64,000 bases of DNA from Candida dubliniensis CD36 (taxonomy: Eukaryota; Ascomycota; Pichiomycetes; Serinales; Debaryomycetaceae), in NCBI RefSeq assembly GCF_000026945.1, contig NC_012861.1, positions 434,001 through 498,000 of the forward strand, read 5' to 3'. The position numbers were made by a program, and so were the translations under genes. The notes under the pieces were generated by a model. The model did not search any database and had not been told where the DNA came from. It saw only the letters and a list, made by a program, of their open reading frames with translations. Positions within the stretch are counted from its first letter, which is position 1. Each line of letters begins with the position of its first letter. Of this stretch, positions 34,297 to 45,354 are shown piece after piece.

Positions 34297-35433
34297 GATT
34301 AAGATCAACAAAAGAAATTTATAAATTAATACAAAAAGTTAAGAAGGGAAAGAAAAAGGGCAAATAAAACCAAAGAAGCAGTAAGTAAGGATGAATAATT
34401 TGTTGATATATACAGAAAGAAAGAAAAAAAAAAAAATTCCAATATAAAAATTGAGTTTTCAACAGATCAACTTTAAAATCGGGCAATACATATATATATA
34501 TAGATAGATAGATAGAGATGACTATGTCCATGGATATATACATACGTATATATATCAAGTAAAAACCTAAAATATATCTTATCAAAAACAGTCAAAGATA
34601 ATCAATTTAAAAAGGAAAAGGGAAAAAAAAAACTCTCTTCTAATACATTGAAACATAAAAACAACATTCGGCATATCATATTATAATGTTATTCACTTAT
34701 ATATTACCATTCACTCATCAATCTGCAAGAATTATTTTCTTTAAAGAAGCAAAAAAAAAAAAAAAGAAACACCCCAGCCTTGATTTCCCTGTAAATCTTA
34801 TAGTATCCGCATATCTGTAAATTTATTATTATTCTGTCTTATTAAATTATACGTTGGTTCAAATAAACTAGCAGGATCATTTTAATAGTATTGAATTGAA
34901 TTGTGTTATGCTGTTGCTGTTGCTACTTCTGCTCCTCTCCTCCCTTCTCTCCCGGGTGTATAACTTGATATCAAAAATTCCCAAAAAAGTAAATATATGC
35001 AGATATGCAGATATATTACAACTCCAATGATATATTAAACGAAACAAACCAGACTAAAAGACTAGAAGACAAAAAAAAAAAAAAAAAAAAAAGAAACGAA
35101 TCTATAAGGAAACTGCAGTTACTGGAAACCGAATCAACTTACATGGTATAACATATAAGATATGATAATAAAAACTACGTCAACCATCAACTCTAACTGG
35201 AACAGGTGATTCTTAAACCAAATAAAAAAAAAACAACATAACAATTTCTTTTTCTTTTTGATTTCTTTATTCTGAACAAAACTCCAGGATGAAAATATAA
35301 TATTATATCCCCCAGTTGAATTTGAATTTGAATTTGAATTTGAATTTTAAAAAAAAAAAAAAATTATTTCATTTGTAATACTACTATCAATAAATTTCTT
35401 TTTTATTTTATGTATTCCATGATCTAGAAATAC
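34297..35433. other. 1.1-kb intergenic region upstream of the GATA-factor gene
   Basis: Upstream space of the GATA-factor gene and 3' flank of the ETP1-like gene (both minus). (TA)n and (GATA)n microsatellites near 34490-34515, several A-tracts (34420-34436, 34749-34764, 35072-35092, 35349-35362) and a (TTTGAA)n repeat near 35320-35346. Long promoters are usual for regulatory genes in Candida. No gene seen. Confidence 0.55.
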
Positions 35434-37251
35434 TCATTTCTTCTTTCTTCTATTCTTTCGTGACACCAGTGGAGGTTGTTGTATAACTATAGTACCATCC
35501 TTGACTTCTTGAGATTCATTTTTGAATTTTTCTTGGCTATCCAAAAAAAACATAAGATCTGTTACTTGTTCATTCAAAGCTTTGTTTTCCCCAGTTAAGT
35601 TTTCAATTGTAGTTTTATAATCATTATTGACTTTGGTCAAATGTTCAACTTTTTTCGATAATGCTTCATTAAGAGAATTGGATATATTCAATTCTCGCAT
35701 AACCTTATTTAATTTCTCATCTTTAGATTGGATTTTCTCTTTTAATGATGGAATCAAACTATTTGTGAAATCAGATAATGTTGACTTCAAATCTTCAAAT
35801 TTAATTTCCAATTCTGTAAGCCTTTCCTGATTTATTTTATTTGCAAGATTATTATTATTATTGTTGTTGTTACCAGATCCTCTTCTAGATTTGGGCGCTG
35901 TCTGTTGCTGCTCTAGCAACGATTCGTAATATTCTCTTTGGCTAGCCAATTGACTTATCAACAATTGTGAATATTCAAATCCAACTTCATCGACTTTATC
36001 GAAAGATGGATCATTCCTATTCCAAGACCCACCATTTATTTTATCTTCTTTGTCAGGCAATTCAACTAATTTGCCATCACTTTCATTAGTGACCAACCGA
36101 TGCACGTATTTATCACCTGCATAATCCCACACCCTACTGGTAGCAATTTCCATCGCAAAGCAATGTCCTGTATCAACAAAATGTTTTAAAGAATGTTGCT
36201 CCGGCGCATACCTGCTGCAACCTATATTCCCACAAATAAGACAGATCCACAAGTTCTCCGTTTCATCACACCCCATACAAATTTCTCCTACATCATCATC
36301 TTCATCATCGTCATCATTTTCGGCTTCAAGTAAGGATGAAATTTGTGCGTGTTGTTGCTGCAGTTCTAGTGATCGGGGAAGCGGAGTATCGATCGGTGTG
36401 TCTCGAATACTTAGCTGTTGCAATCTATTCGTGGATCGGCGTACCCGCTCATTGGCAATATTATGCGAATATCTGCAGACTGGACAAGTGTCATCCTTCC
36501 ATTTCGTTAAACATTGACAGTGAAATGTATGTTGACAAGGGATTGTTAGCAACCCTGTTACAGTGGCATCCATTCTTTCCAAGCACACTGGACACGTTGG
36601 TAATTCTATTAAATGATAATTGTCACTAAGATTACTTGTCAATACTGCAGAACTGCTACTAGGACTGTTACTACCGTGTACCCCACCTGTAGTAGCCGAT
36701 GTAAATGGATCTTGCAATAAAAATGGAATCATTGAATCGACAACCGAATCATCCTTGTGGGAATTTGTCACCTGTACAGCCTTTACATAAATCACGTGAC
36801 AAGTTTCTGGCTCCATTGAATTAAATGGTTTGCCATTGAAATGATACTGAAATTCTGCTGCTTTCATAACGTCTCTAAATTTTATCAAAACTAAAAATCT
36901 ATTAGGCTTATTGCTTTTCAATATTCTCAAATGTGATATATTCGATACATTTTTCTCCCCAATAAATCCTAGTAGATCTGTAGCAGTGAAATATGTTGGC
37001 ACTGCCAAAATCGCCACCATTGTATCATCACCAGGATTATTGATGAGCTGATTCAGAGAAGCTTCCCCAGTTACTGGTATTTCGTTTTCAAACTCTCGAT
37101 ATAATCTGATGACACCATTGCCAATCAGTTTTGCCCTTAATGGTTCAATTGGTTGTAACGCCATCTTGGAATCTAGTTCAATGATCTCAATTGTTGTGGG
37201 GGAGGACTTTTGTATATCAATAATTATATGATAGGAATCGGTACCTATCAT
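35434..37251 (-). CDS. ETP1: BRAP2/Etp1-type RING and UBP-finger protein
   Basis: The 605-residue product has the three-part layout of BRCA1-associated protein 2: an N-terminal BRAP2/RRM-like domain (about 70-170), a RING-H2 finger (about 215-260; CPVCLERM, HTFHCQC, CPVCR), a UBP-type zinc finger (about 320-385; CMGC, CLICGNIGCSRY, H-x-H-type ending 'GHCFAMEIAT') and a C-terminal coiled coil (about 460-575) ending in a basic RKNRRKKK. S. cerevisiae Etp1 (YHL010C) has the same order and is linked to ethanol tolerance; the family can bind ubiquitin and act as E3 ligase. The start is the ATG at 37251, since the frame upstream has no ATG. A short Asn run (about 467-475) interrupts the coiled region. 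Confidence 0.88.
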   Translation of the reverse strand: MIGTDSYHIIIDIQKSSPTTIEIIELDSKMALQPIEPLRAKLIGNGVIRLYREFENEIPVTGEASLNQLINNPGDDTMVAILAVPTYFTATDLLGFIGEKNVSNISHLRILKSNKPNRFLVLIKFRDVMKAAEFQYHFNGKPFNSMEPETCHVIYVKAVQVTNSHKDDSVVDSMIPFLLQDPFTSATTGGVHGSNSPSSSSAVLTSNLSDNYHLIELPTCPVCLERMDATVTGLLTIPCQHTFHCQCLTKWKDDTCPVCRYSHNIANERVRRSTNRLQQLSIRDTPIDTPLPRSLELQQQHAQISSLLEAENDDDDEDDDVGEICMGCDETENLWICLICGNIGCSRYAPEQHSLKHFVDTGHCFAMEIATSRVWDYAGDKYVHRLVTNESDGKLVELPDKEDKINGGSWNRNDPSFDKVDEVGFEYSQLLISQLASQREYYESLLEQQQTAPKSRRGSGNNNNNNNNLANKINQERLTELEIKFEDLKSTLSDFTNSLIPSLKEKIQSKDEKLNKVMRELNISNSLNEALSKKVEHLTKVNNDYKTTIENLTGENKALNEQVTDLMFFLDSQEKFKNESQEVKDGTIVIQQPPLVSRKNRRKKK

Positions 37252-37651
37252 AATATACAATTAGAAACAGAATAAAACGTTTGTGATATTAAATTTGATG
37301 AAACAAAATCGGAATAAATGGGAACACTTTGTCTCTCCATATATGGGTGTGGCTAGTTTTTTTTTGGTTTTATTTGTGAAAAGGGAGGAGGGAAAAAAAA
37401 AAAAGAGAAGGGTTGACATTCCTATGGATTGAATCTTGAAGGTACTCATCACAATACTTTGAATTGCTAATCTTTCAACAACTGGAAAACTAACTACTGA
37501 AACATGTTTTGCTAATAGATCAAAATAGTTTTAGAAAAAGATATACTTTGTATATTTTACATTTACATTGCTTTTTCTGTTTCTCGATTACAAAAATCCA
37601 ATTCAACTACTATTTCGCAGAATACAAACTAATTACTCTCAAATAAATCAT
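37252..37651. other. intergenic region ETP1 / PRS gene
   Basis: Upstream space of the ETP1-like gene and 3' flank of the PRS gene. A-tract at 37393-37404. No other feature recognised. Confidence 0.6.
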
Positions 37652-38614
37652 TTACAAAGGAGCATTCTTAAATAAATAAGAAATACTCTCACCATTGTGT
37701 AGTCTTCTGATAGATTCAGCAATAACTGCAGAAATATCAATTGTATCCAATTTAGGACAAAGTTTCAATTTGTCTTCGAACGGAACAGTGTTGGTGCACA
37801 CAACTTTTTTCAATTTCGAATTATTGATGTTTTTAATTGCATTCCCGGATAATATACCATGAGTTACAATGGCAATGACATCTTTAGCATTATTATCTAA
37901 CAAAACTTCGGCAGCTTTAGCTAAAGTACCACAGGTATCTGCCATATCATCAACAATCACACAAATCTTATCAGTGACATCACCAACTAACACCATTCGA
38001 GATACTTCATTGGCTCTAGCTCTTTCTTTATGGATTAAGGCAAAATTTAAATCAAGTCTATCGGCCAACCCAGCAGCTCTCTTGGCACCACCTGCATCAG
38101 GGGATATGATTATAGCTTCACTATAATCAATAGTTTCCTTGATGTATCTAACAACACTAGGTTCGGCGTACAAGTTATCTACTGGAACGTCGAAAAATCC
38201 TTGGATTTGTGAAGCATGTAAGTCCATGGTAATAACATGGTCACAACCAGCAGTAGTTAACATATCTGCCATCAATTTAGCTGTAATTGGTGCTCTTGAT
38301 TTATCTTTTCTATCTTGTCTAGCATAAGGGAAATTAGGCAAAATCACAGTGATTCTTCTAGCGCTCGCCGTCTTACAAGCATTAATCATAATCATCAACT
38401 CAAAAACTCTATCATTAACTTCACCAGAACCAATTTGACAAATGATAAATATGTCTTCATCACGGACTGATTCTCCAATCGAAAATTGTACCTCACCAGT
38501 CGATTCTCTTTTCAATTCACTAGGAGTAAGACGTAACCCTAATCGTTTGGATACAAGTTCAGCTAAACTTCTATGCACATCACTTACTAATAATTTTATG
38601 GAATTGGTAGACAT
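37652..38614 (-). CDS. PRS3: ribose-phosphate pyrophosphokinase (PRPP synthetase), Prs3-like
   Basis: Makes phosphoribosyl pyrophosphate from ribose-5-phosphate and ATP for purine, pyrimidine, His and Trp synthesis. The 320-residue product is complete and matches S. cerevisiae Prs3 in length and nearly throughout: 'TNSIKLL' start, '[17 protein letters not shown]', '[16 protein letters not shown]', the PRPP-synthetase signature '[17 protein letters not shown]' (about 130-146), and the ribose-phosphate-binding loop '[13 protein letters not shown]' (about 216-228). Yeast carries several Prs paralogs that form hetero-oligomers; this one belongs to the Prs2/3/4 type without the large insertions of Prs1/Prs5. 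Candida databases may number it differently. Confidence 0.95.
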   Translation of the reverse strand: MSTNSIKLLVSDVHRSLAELVSKRLGLRLTPSELKRESTGEVQFSIGESVRDEDIFIICQIGSGEVNDRVFELMIMINACKTASARRITVILPNFPYARQDRKDKSRAPITAKLMADMLTTAGCDHVITMDLHASQIQGFFDVPVDNLYAEPSVVRYIKETIDYSEAIIISPDAGGAKRAAGLADRLDLNFALIHKERARANEVSRMVLVGDVTDKICVIVDDMADTCGTLAKAAEVLLDNNAKDVIAIVTHGILSGNAIKNINNSKLKKVVCTNTVPFEDKLKLCPKLDTIDISAVIAESIRRLHNGESISYLFKNAPL

Positions 38615-39068
38615 GTGGGGAGGAGGCGGAGGTAACTAAATGATAAAACAAAGAATTTGAAAAATAAAAATGTAATTGAGAAAAAGTTCAATGGATATTT
38701 AAAAAAAAAAAAAAAACTCCAACGAGCAATAAGGATGGTTGATAATGAGTTGGAATTGTTAATATCAGAGATATATAATGGTTTAAATGGGACTCTTTCA
38801 CGCCATTCTACAAAATCATAAGAGAAAAGAGGAAAAGGAGGGAAGCAAAAAAAAAAAAAAAATTTGTGAGATGGGATTGATTAAATTGTTAGTTCTCTCA
38901 TTCTCTTTTTTTTGTTTTCCTTCTCCTGTTTTTTCAACCTATTATTTTCTTCCTTCATTCATTCTTTCCCCCCACACACACGCGCACAGGCACACCATCA
39001 CTGAGTGTTTACCATATGCAGTATTTTGTTAGTTGTCGATTACTATTACATATTACATTTTAAACTAT
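38615..39068. other. intergenic region PRS / TAF7
   Basis: Promoter side of the PRS gene and 3' flank of TAF7. A-tracts at 38701-38715 and 38848-38862, T-runs and a CACA repeat near 38972-38988. No Gcn4-type TGACTC seen. No gene. Confidence 0.6.
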
Positions 39069-40820
39069 TTAAAACAAATCATCAAGGTCATCAACATTTT
39101 CTTCACCAATGTCCAGATCACCATTATTGTCATTCTCCTCATTAATTTCATCACCTTGATCAATATCTTCATCTTCTGCATCTGCGTCTCCGGCTGCTTC
39201 TTGTGATTTTTCATCTACTGTTGTTTTCAGTTGTGTGTGTTCTTCCTGTTGTTCTTGTTCATCCAATAATTTTGCTAAATCACGTTTTTTCAGATCCAAA
39301 GAAGCTTTTAATGATGTGTATGTATTTTGGAACTTCATTCGTAACATTTTACTAGAAGCCGTGGATAAGTTCTTTTGGTGATGTGCAACCGCCTTTTCAA
39401 GTTCAGAGATTTCTTCCTCTAATAATTTGACATGTTGTTTTCCAGATTCACTATCTCCTTCCTCGTTTTCTTCCTCCTCTTCTTCTTCATCTTCACCGTC
39501 TTCCTCTTCCTCTTCCTCGTCCTCCTCTTCTTCCTCGTCCTCCTCTTCTTCTTGTTCCTCTCCTTCGATTTCCTCGGATTGTTCTCCATTAGTCATAGAT
39601 ATTCCATTACCCACATCATTTCGTAATATACCTGCCATCAGTGTTGGGATTGTAACTTCACTCTCAGACAATTCCCCATCCAAAGCTTTCTCCAATTCTT
39701 GTTCCAAATGAAGTTCCATGTCATCATCTTGTAAATCATCTTCTTCGCCCTCTTCGTCTTCATCTTCATCTTCATCTTCGTCATCATGTTCTGCATTTCC
39801 ATGGTCTTGTGCATTATTGAATCTTTCAGGTTCAACTTCAGGTCCGTCCATTTTCATTGCTGTTGGTGAGTTGACTGCTGATGGCGTAGCACTGGCAGCA
39901 AATCGTGATTGTTGTGCTGTTTTACTGTCCAACAATTCAAAATGGCTCTCATCTGCTTCATTATCAAGTTTAATCAACTCATCAACCTTAGATTCTATGT
40001 CCAAGATCACTCTATGGTCCACTTTAGTTGGATGAAACCGTCGATACACATCCTGGAATGGCTGTAATAATCCATCTTTGAGTACTATTCGCTTCTTTTT
40101 AATTTCGTTGTTTTTCACATATTTATAAAAAGGATGATTGAAAAGAAATTCTTCTGGAACTTCAAAATCTGTATCTATGTTTAATTTAGCTGGATCAACG
40201 ACATGTAAAACTAACAAAATCTGACAGATATCCAATGTTTTGAAAACATTCTTTCTGTCGACTGTTTTAAATATTTCAGTCACAGTAGGTAAATCAACTA
40301 ATCTTGCTGAATAAAGAGTACTGTTAACATTGACTATAGCTTTCTCTTTGGTGACCCATTTCACATTTAGCCCTGTCAAATCGCCAGAGTCCACTGCATT
40401 ATGTACGAAATCAAGATTCGAATCATTTAAAAAACGTATTATTATACCTTGTTCAATTAAAGGATCGTCTTCTAAATCAGGTGCTTCAGAATCATACCCT
40501 TCTCCAGGAACTCGGGTAGGTTTAACTCTTACCCGTGGTAAGCCTTTGGGACGGCCATTTTCTTTAGTCTTGGATAAACTCAATTTAAGTTTCTTGGGCT
40601 TTTCGCCATCTGATTGTTCATTTTGAGGTCGTTTCAAAGTCATAGAAGAGTCTGTGGTTGATGACACGGGAGTCATGGACGGTGCTTTGATTTTGAGTTT
40701 TGGTAGTTTTGGTTGATGTTCTGGTGAATGTGAGTCTGGTCGAGGTGTTGGTGCTGGTGCTGGCTGGGGAGAGTTGGATGCACTAGATGATGGCATCTTT
40801 ATCTTTAATTTGAGAGCCAT
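39069..40820 (-). CDS. TAF7: TFIID subunit TAF7 (TAFII55-like)
   Basis: General transcription factor TFIID subunit, partner of TAF1. The 583-residue product has the TAF7 N-terminal domain at about 115-245 ('LEDDPLIEQGIIIRFLND', 'VNVNSTLYSARLVDLPTVTE', 'KTLDICQILLV', 'HPFYKYVKN'). It is preceded by a Pro/Ser/Lys-rich nuclear start (KLKLSLSKTKENGRPKGLPRVR) and followed by very acidic Glu/Asp tracts (about 345-375 and 420-460), a coiled-coil segment (about 470-525) and an acidic tail ending VDDLDDLF. Similar in size to S. cerevisiae Taf7 (590 residues). It shares its upstream region with YPK9. Confidence 0.93.
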   Translation of the reverse strand: MALKLKIKMPSSSASNSPQPAPAPTPRPDSHSPEHQPKLPKLKIKAPSMTPVSSTTDSSMTLKRPQNEQSDGEKPKKLKLSLSKTKENGRPKGLPRVRVKPTRVPGEGYDSEAPDLEDDPLIEQGIIIRFLNDSNLDFVHNAVDSGDLTGLNVKWVTKEKAIVNVNSTLYSARLVDLPTVTEIFKTVDRKNVFKTLDICQILLVLHVVDPAKLNIDTDFEVPEEFLFNHPFYKYVKNNEIKKKRIVLKDGLLQPFQDVYRRFHPTKVDHRVILDIESKVDELIKLDNEADESHFELLDSKTAQQSRFAASATPSAVNSPTAMKMDGPEVEPERFNNAQDHGNAEHDDEDEDEDEDEEGEEDDLQDDDMELHLEQELEKALDGELSESEVTIPTLMAGILRNDVGNGISMTNGEQSEEIEGEEQEEEEDEEEEEDEEEEEEDGEDEEEEEEENEEGDSESGKQHVKLLEEEISELEKAVAHHQKNLSTASSKMLRMKFQNTYTSLKASLDLKKRDLAKLLDEQEQQEEHTQLKTTVDEKSQEAAGDADAEDEDIDQGDEINEENDNNGDLDIGEENVDDLDDLF

Positions 40821-41310
40821 GATTGCTTTGTAGAATGGCCTAGAAAACGGTATTTATGAATTGTTTTGTTTTGATAATTTTTTTTTTTTTTTTTAGCTTT
40901 CTCTTCCTTTACCACTTTTCTCTCTGTATTAGCTTTTTATGACAGTTGTTACCCAAAGTGAGCAGTAGCAAACAAACAAATAATACCAGAACAACCACAT
41001 TCAATCATTAAAACCATGTAATGACCTCATTCAAACATTTTTAATTAAATTTTATTATTAATCAGTCCTTTTTTTTACAATTGCAATCTGTAGTCTGCAG
41101 AATACTTGACTTTACTATGTGTTTAGTTCACAACTCATTTGTTGCGCTCCATTTGTAGCACTGATTATAAACCACCTTATCTCCATAGCAAACTAGAAAA
41201 GAAAAAAATTTTTTCTATTTTTCAAACAACACTGGAATATTTGAATACTTTATTACTTCTGTGTTCTTCATATATTGGTTCCAAGATTGGGTAATATTTG
41301 TGCTTAGAAA
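40821..41310. other. divergent promoter TAF7 / YPK9
   Basis: 490 bp between two divergent starts. Contains a T16 tract at 40879-40894 near TAF7 and TATT-rich DNA near YPK9. No specific factor site assigned. Confidence 0.55.
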
Positions 41311-44300
41311 ATGGTCAGAAATCTGGTGACTAGCCGCAGGTCTTCTTCAATAGACAGAAGAAGATCTAGATCAAGACATAATTCAGTTGCTTCAACAAGT
41401 TCTTCAGCCAATCTCCTACTTGATGACAATAATTATGAAATGTACTCGGGAGCTGCATCTGAAATCATTCCATCGTCAATTACCTCATTGCATTATCCAC
41501 ATAGCTTTGGTGGGAGAAGAGTTTCACGAGTATCCCGAGAAACATCGCCTTTGCTTAGTGCTGATGAAAACGACAGCGACTTGCAACGAGTCAGATCAAA
41601 CGCTTCGAGAAATTCTATCGACACTCAGGCCAATTTTAGGTTTTTCTCGCCGGACGAAATTGAACATGCTCAAGGTGGTTCAACTTTAGAGAACCCCGAA
41701 GACCCTGTGGATTACAATACTGACTGGGACTACTCGATCGATAAGTATCTCGATGAAGACGAACAATACCTAGAGGAAGCTGTGGCTGAAGAAGAAGAAG
41801 GAGGAGAAGAACAACGAGGAACGGCATTTTATCAGCAGGATGGCGTTAATTTTAGATATCAGTCACCCGATGTCCCTGACTATGGTTCTGTTGATTTGGA
41901 GAATCGTAATAGACGTGATTCTGGGTCAAGCAGTAAATCGAGCTCAGACGAAGAAAATAGCATAGTTGAAGACGATCAATATGAAGATTTTTACAAACAG
42001 TTTCCTACAAAATTGGATTATCAAAGATACTATCTTGCAGAAGAGGATTTAGTTATTGGTATCGCAGGCTATGCTGATCGATGGTGGAAAACAACAATAT
42101 ATTACTTTCTTTGTATTAGTACTTTGGGGATTGCCTATTTAATATTAAGATGGCTTCCTCGTTATCGAATCAATTTGATGGGTACTAGATGTCCTTTGGG
42201 TAAGGCGGACTGGTGTGTTATTGAAAACGAATTTGGTGAATTGCAAATTGCCCACGTTGAAAAGCAACGATTCAATGAGAGACTTTCCAATTTCCTTGTT
42301 GTTACAGATGACCAATATGATTTTGAAAAAGATCCCGTTGTTCCTCATATACAATCATTTGTCTATAGATATATTAAATTTTTCTATAATCCAATGGAGG
42401 ATATGTTCAAGACCAACTCAAATTGGTTCGACACACGTTTGTTAAATGTCAAAAATCTCAAAGATGGGGTATCACATTCTGTTCAAGATCAAAGACAAGA
42501 GATATTTGGCAGAAACACTATTGAAATTGAAGAGAAATCAGTGTTGCAATTATTGACAGATGAAGTGTTGCACCCATTTTATATTTTTCAAGTGTTTTCA
42601 ATTTTCTTATGGCTTGCAGATGATTATTACTATTATGCAACATGTATATTTCTCATTTCGATGATTTCTATAATAAATTCATTGATCGAAACAAAATCAA
42701 CCATGAAACGTTTACAAGAAATTTCCAAGTTTAATTGTGAAGTCAGAGTATGGCGAAACGGGTTCTGGAAACAAATTGATTCTAATGAATTAGTCCCTGG
42801 TGATTTATTTGAGGTTGATCCATCCTTAAATGTCATCCCCTGTGATGCCCTTCTTGTTAATGGAGAGTGCGTTGTTAACGAATCAATGTTGACCGGGGAA
42901 AGTGTCCCTGTCTCCAAAATAAGTGCTACAAGAGAAACAGTTAAGTTATTGCCAGAAAACTTTGTTGATCCAATCTTGTCCAAATCTTTCTTATATAATG
43001 GAACTCGTTTGTTGAAAATGAAGTCTGCCAATGATGAACCAGTTACAGCAATGGTTGTGAAAACTGGTTTCAGCACTACAAAAGGATCATTGGTACGTTC
43101 AATGCTTTTCCCTAAACCAACTGGATTCAAGTTTTACGAAGATTCTTTCAAATACATTGGGTTTATGACTCTTATTGCTGCAATTGGATTCACCTATTCC
43201 ACTTATAACTTTATCAAATTAGGTATTGACAAAAAAGTAATGATCTTACGAGCTTTAGATATTATCACTATTGTTGTCCCTCCAGCATTACCTGCTACAT
43301 TGACTATTGGCACCACTTTTGCCATTTCAAGATTGAAAAAGCTACAAATATTTTGTATCGCTCCTACTAGAGTTAACATTGGTGGTAAAATTGATGTGTT
43401 TTGTTTTGACAAGACTGGTACATTAACGGAAGATGGATTAGATGTATTGGGTCTTCATTTGGCTAATAATGCTCAGGGGAGAAAAGAAATTGTATTTGAA
43501 GAATTGGTTGAAGATATTGATAATTTAAAGACAGTTCGTGCTAATGATCACGACACAAATAATGGGAAATTCTTACTTGGATGTTTGACCACGTGCCATT
43601 CCTTACGATACATTGACAATGAGCTTTTAGGTGATCCATTAGATGTCAAGATGTTTGAGTTTACGAGATGGAATTATAGAGAGGATTCAAAAACCACTAA
43701 TCCGGTTGTATTCAAGGGCAATGATAGTTATGAAGTGATCAAGGAATTTGAATTTTTAGCTCCCTTAAGAAGAATGTCAGTAGTGGCTTCTCACAACCAT
43801 AAACATTATATATTCACGAAAGGTGCTCCGGAAGTAATGTTGGACATTTGTCAGCAAGATTCTTTACCTACAAATTTTGAAGAGTTGCTACACCATTATA
43901 CCCATTCTGGATTCAGAGTCATAGCTTGTGCCTACAAACAGATCACCTCTACAGACGTTGATAGAGATAACGCCGAATCAGACTTGATGTTTGCTGGATT
44001 CATTATTTTTGAAAACAAACTAAAGAAAAGTACTACAAGTACTCTTAAAACTTTGAAAGAAGCTGAGATTCGGACCATTATGTGTACTGGGGATAATATC
44101 TTGACCGCTATTAGTGTTTCAAGAGAATGTGGTCTAATTCCACCATCTATTGAGCATATTTATATTCCAGTACTAGATGAGAAGAACGAAGAAAGGTATA
44201 TCTCTTGGCAAGAAGTCAATGATCCGGAAAACAAATTAGACCCTATTACAATAAAACCAATAGATATTAGACAAGATAATAATTATAAGTTAGCCATTAC

Positions 44301-45354
44301 GGGGGATATATTTAGATTCTTGCTCACTGAGGTTAAGAATATTGGTGTTATTCAAAATATCCTCATGAACTGTGACATTTTTGCAAGAATGTCTCCTGAT
44401 GAAAAGCATGAATTAGTGGAGCAATTGCAAAGAATAGATTATACGGTTGGATTTTGTGGAGATGGTGCAAATGACTGTGGGGCATTAAAAGCAGCAGATG
44501 TTGGGATTTCTCTTTCAGAAGCAGAAGCGTCGGTGGCAGCACCATTTACGTCTCGGGTTTTTGAAATATCGTGTGTTTTAGATGTGATTAGGGAAGGTAG
44601 ATCCAGTTTGGTTACTAGCTTTTCTTGTTTCAAGTATATGTCATTGTATTCCGCAATTCAGTTTGTTACTGTTACCATTCTTTACAAAACTGGTACCAAT
44701 TTGGGTGATTTCCAATTTTTATATATTGATTTGTTTTTGATTTTGCCATTGGCTATATTCATGTCATGGTCAAAACCATACGCAAAAATTGTTTTAAAAC
44801 GACCCACTGCAAACTTGGTATCTCCAAAAATCTTAATACCGTTGGTTTGTCATATTATCGTTATATTGCTATTCCAAGTGTTATTATGGTCTTGGGTGAG
44901 AAAAGAACCATGGTATATCAAGCCAATTCCAGGATCTGACGATGCAGTAAAATCTTCAGACAACACTGTTTTGTTTTTGTTTTCAAACTTCCAGTACATT
45001 TTGATAGCTGTGGTGTTATCACAAGGACCACCATATCGTGAGCCAATGGTGAGAAATTACCCATTTATGATCAATTTGGTTGTGGCCACATTTTTGTCTG
45101 CTTGTTTATTCCTTATCGATGGAAACTCATCATTAGGAGATTTTATGCAACTAACCAATTTACATGGATGGTTCTATTGGTACATCATCATATTTTCCAT
45201 TATTAACCTTTCTTGCATGATGATTGGAGAAGAACGCTGGTTCCCATCTTTGGCTAAGGTGTATAAAAGAGTGTTCCAAAGACTGAAGATTGGCAAGAGT
45301 AAGAAAATATTCAAGAACTTGAAAAAGGAATTTAACCAGCTTCAAAGCGTATGA
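41311..45354 (+). CDS. YPK9: P5B-type ATPase of the vacuole/endosome (Ypk9, ATP13A2 family)
   Basis: Predicted vacuolar P-type ATPase; animal ATP13A2 exports polyamines from lysosomes and yeast Ypk9 affects Mn/metal tolerance. The 1347-residue product has a disordered Arg/Ser-rich and acidic N-terminus (1-235), the P5 N-terminal domain with membrane-associated hydrophobic stretch (about 260-285), the actuator motif 'MLTGESVPVSK' (about 528-538), the P5B-specific M4 motif PPALP (657-661), the phosphorylation motif DKTGTLTEDG with Asp700, an ATP-binding domain with 'FTKGAPEVM', and hinge 'GDGANDCGALKAADVG' (about 1050-1065), followed by six C-terminal TM segments. PPALP places it in P5B rather than P5A (Spf1). 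Intact; slightly shorter than the S. cerevisiae protein. Confidence 0.95.
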   Translation: MVRNLVTSRRSSSIDRRRSRSRHNSVASTSSSANLLLDDNNYEMYSGAASEIIPSSITSLHYPHSFGGRRVSRVSRETSPLLSADENDSDLQRVRSNASRNSIDTQANFRFFSPDEIEHAQGGSTLENPEDPVDYNTDWDYSIDKYLDEDEQYLEEAVAEEEEGGEEQRGTAFYQQDGVNFRYQSPDVPDYGSVDLENRNRRDSGSSSKSSSDEENSIVEDDQYEDFYKQFPTKLDYQRYYLAEEDLVIGIAGYADRWWKTTIYYFLCISTLGIAYLILRWLPRYRINLMGTRCPLGKADWCVIENEFGELQIAHVEKQRFNERLSNFLVVTDDQYDFEKDPVVPHIQSFVYRYIKFFYNPMEDMFKTNSNWFDTRLLNVKNLKDGVSHSVQDQRQEIFGRNTIEIEEKSVLQLLTDEVLHPFYIFQVFSIFLWLADDYYYYATCIFLISMISIINSLIETKSTMKRLQEISKFNCEVRVWRNGFWKQIDSNELVPGDLFEVDPSLNVIPCDALLVNGECVVNESMLTGESVPVSKISATRETVKLLPENFVDPILSKSFLYNGTRLLKMKSANDEPVTAMVVKTGFSTTKGSLVRSMLFPKPTGFKFYEDSFKYIGFMTLIAAIGFTYSTYNFIKLGIDKKVMILRALDIITIVVPPALPATLTIGTTFAISRLKKLQIFCIAPTRVNIGGKIDVFCFDKTGTLTEDGLDVLGLHLANNAQGRKEIVFEELVEDIDNLKTVRANDHDTNNGKFLLGCLTTCHSLRYIDNELLGDPLDVKMFEFTRWNYREDSKTTNPVVFKGNDSYEVIKEFEFLAPLRRMSVVASHNHKHYIFTKGAPEVMLDICQQDSLPTNFEELLHHYTHSGFRVIACAYKQITSTDVDRDNAESDLMFAGFIIFENKLKKSTTSTLKTLKEAEIRTIMCTGDNILTAISVSRECGLIPPSIEHIYIPVLDEKNEERYISWQEVNDPENKLDPITIKPIDIRQDNNYKLAITGDIFRFLLTEVKNIGVIQNILMNCDIFARMSPDEKHELVEQLQRIDYTVGFCGDGANDCGALKAADVGISLSEAEASVAAPFTSRVFEISCVLDVIREGRSSLVTSFSCFKYMSLYSAIQFVTVTILYKTGTNLGDFQFLYIDLFLILPLAIFMSWSKPYAKIVLKRPTANLVSPKILIPLVCHIIVILLFQVLLWSWVRKEPWYIKPIPGSDDAVKSSDNTVLFLFSNFQYILIAVVLSQGPPYREPMVRNYPFMINLVVATFLSACLFLIDGNSSLGDFMQLTNLHGWFYWYIIIFSIINLSCMMIGEERWFPSLAKVYKRVFQRLKIGKSKKIFKNLKKEFNQLQSV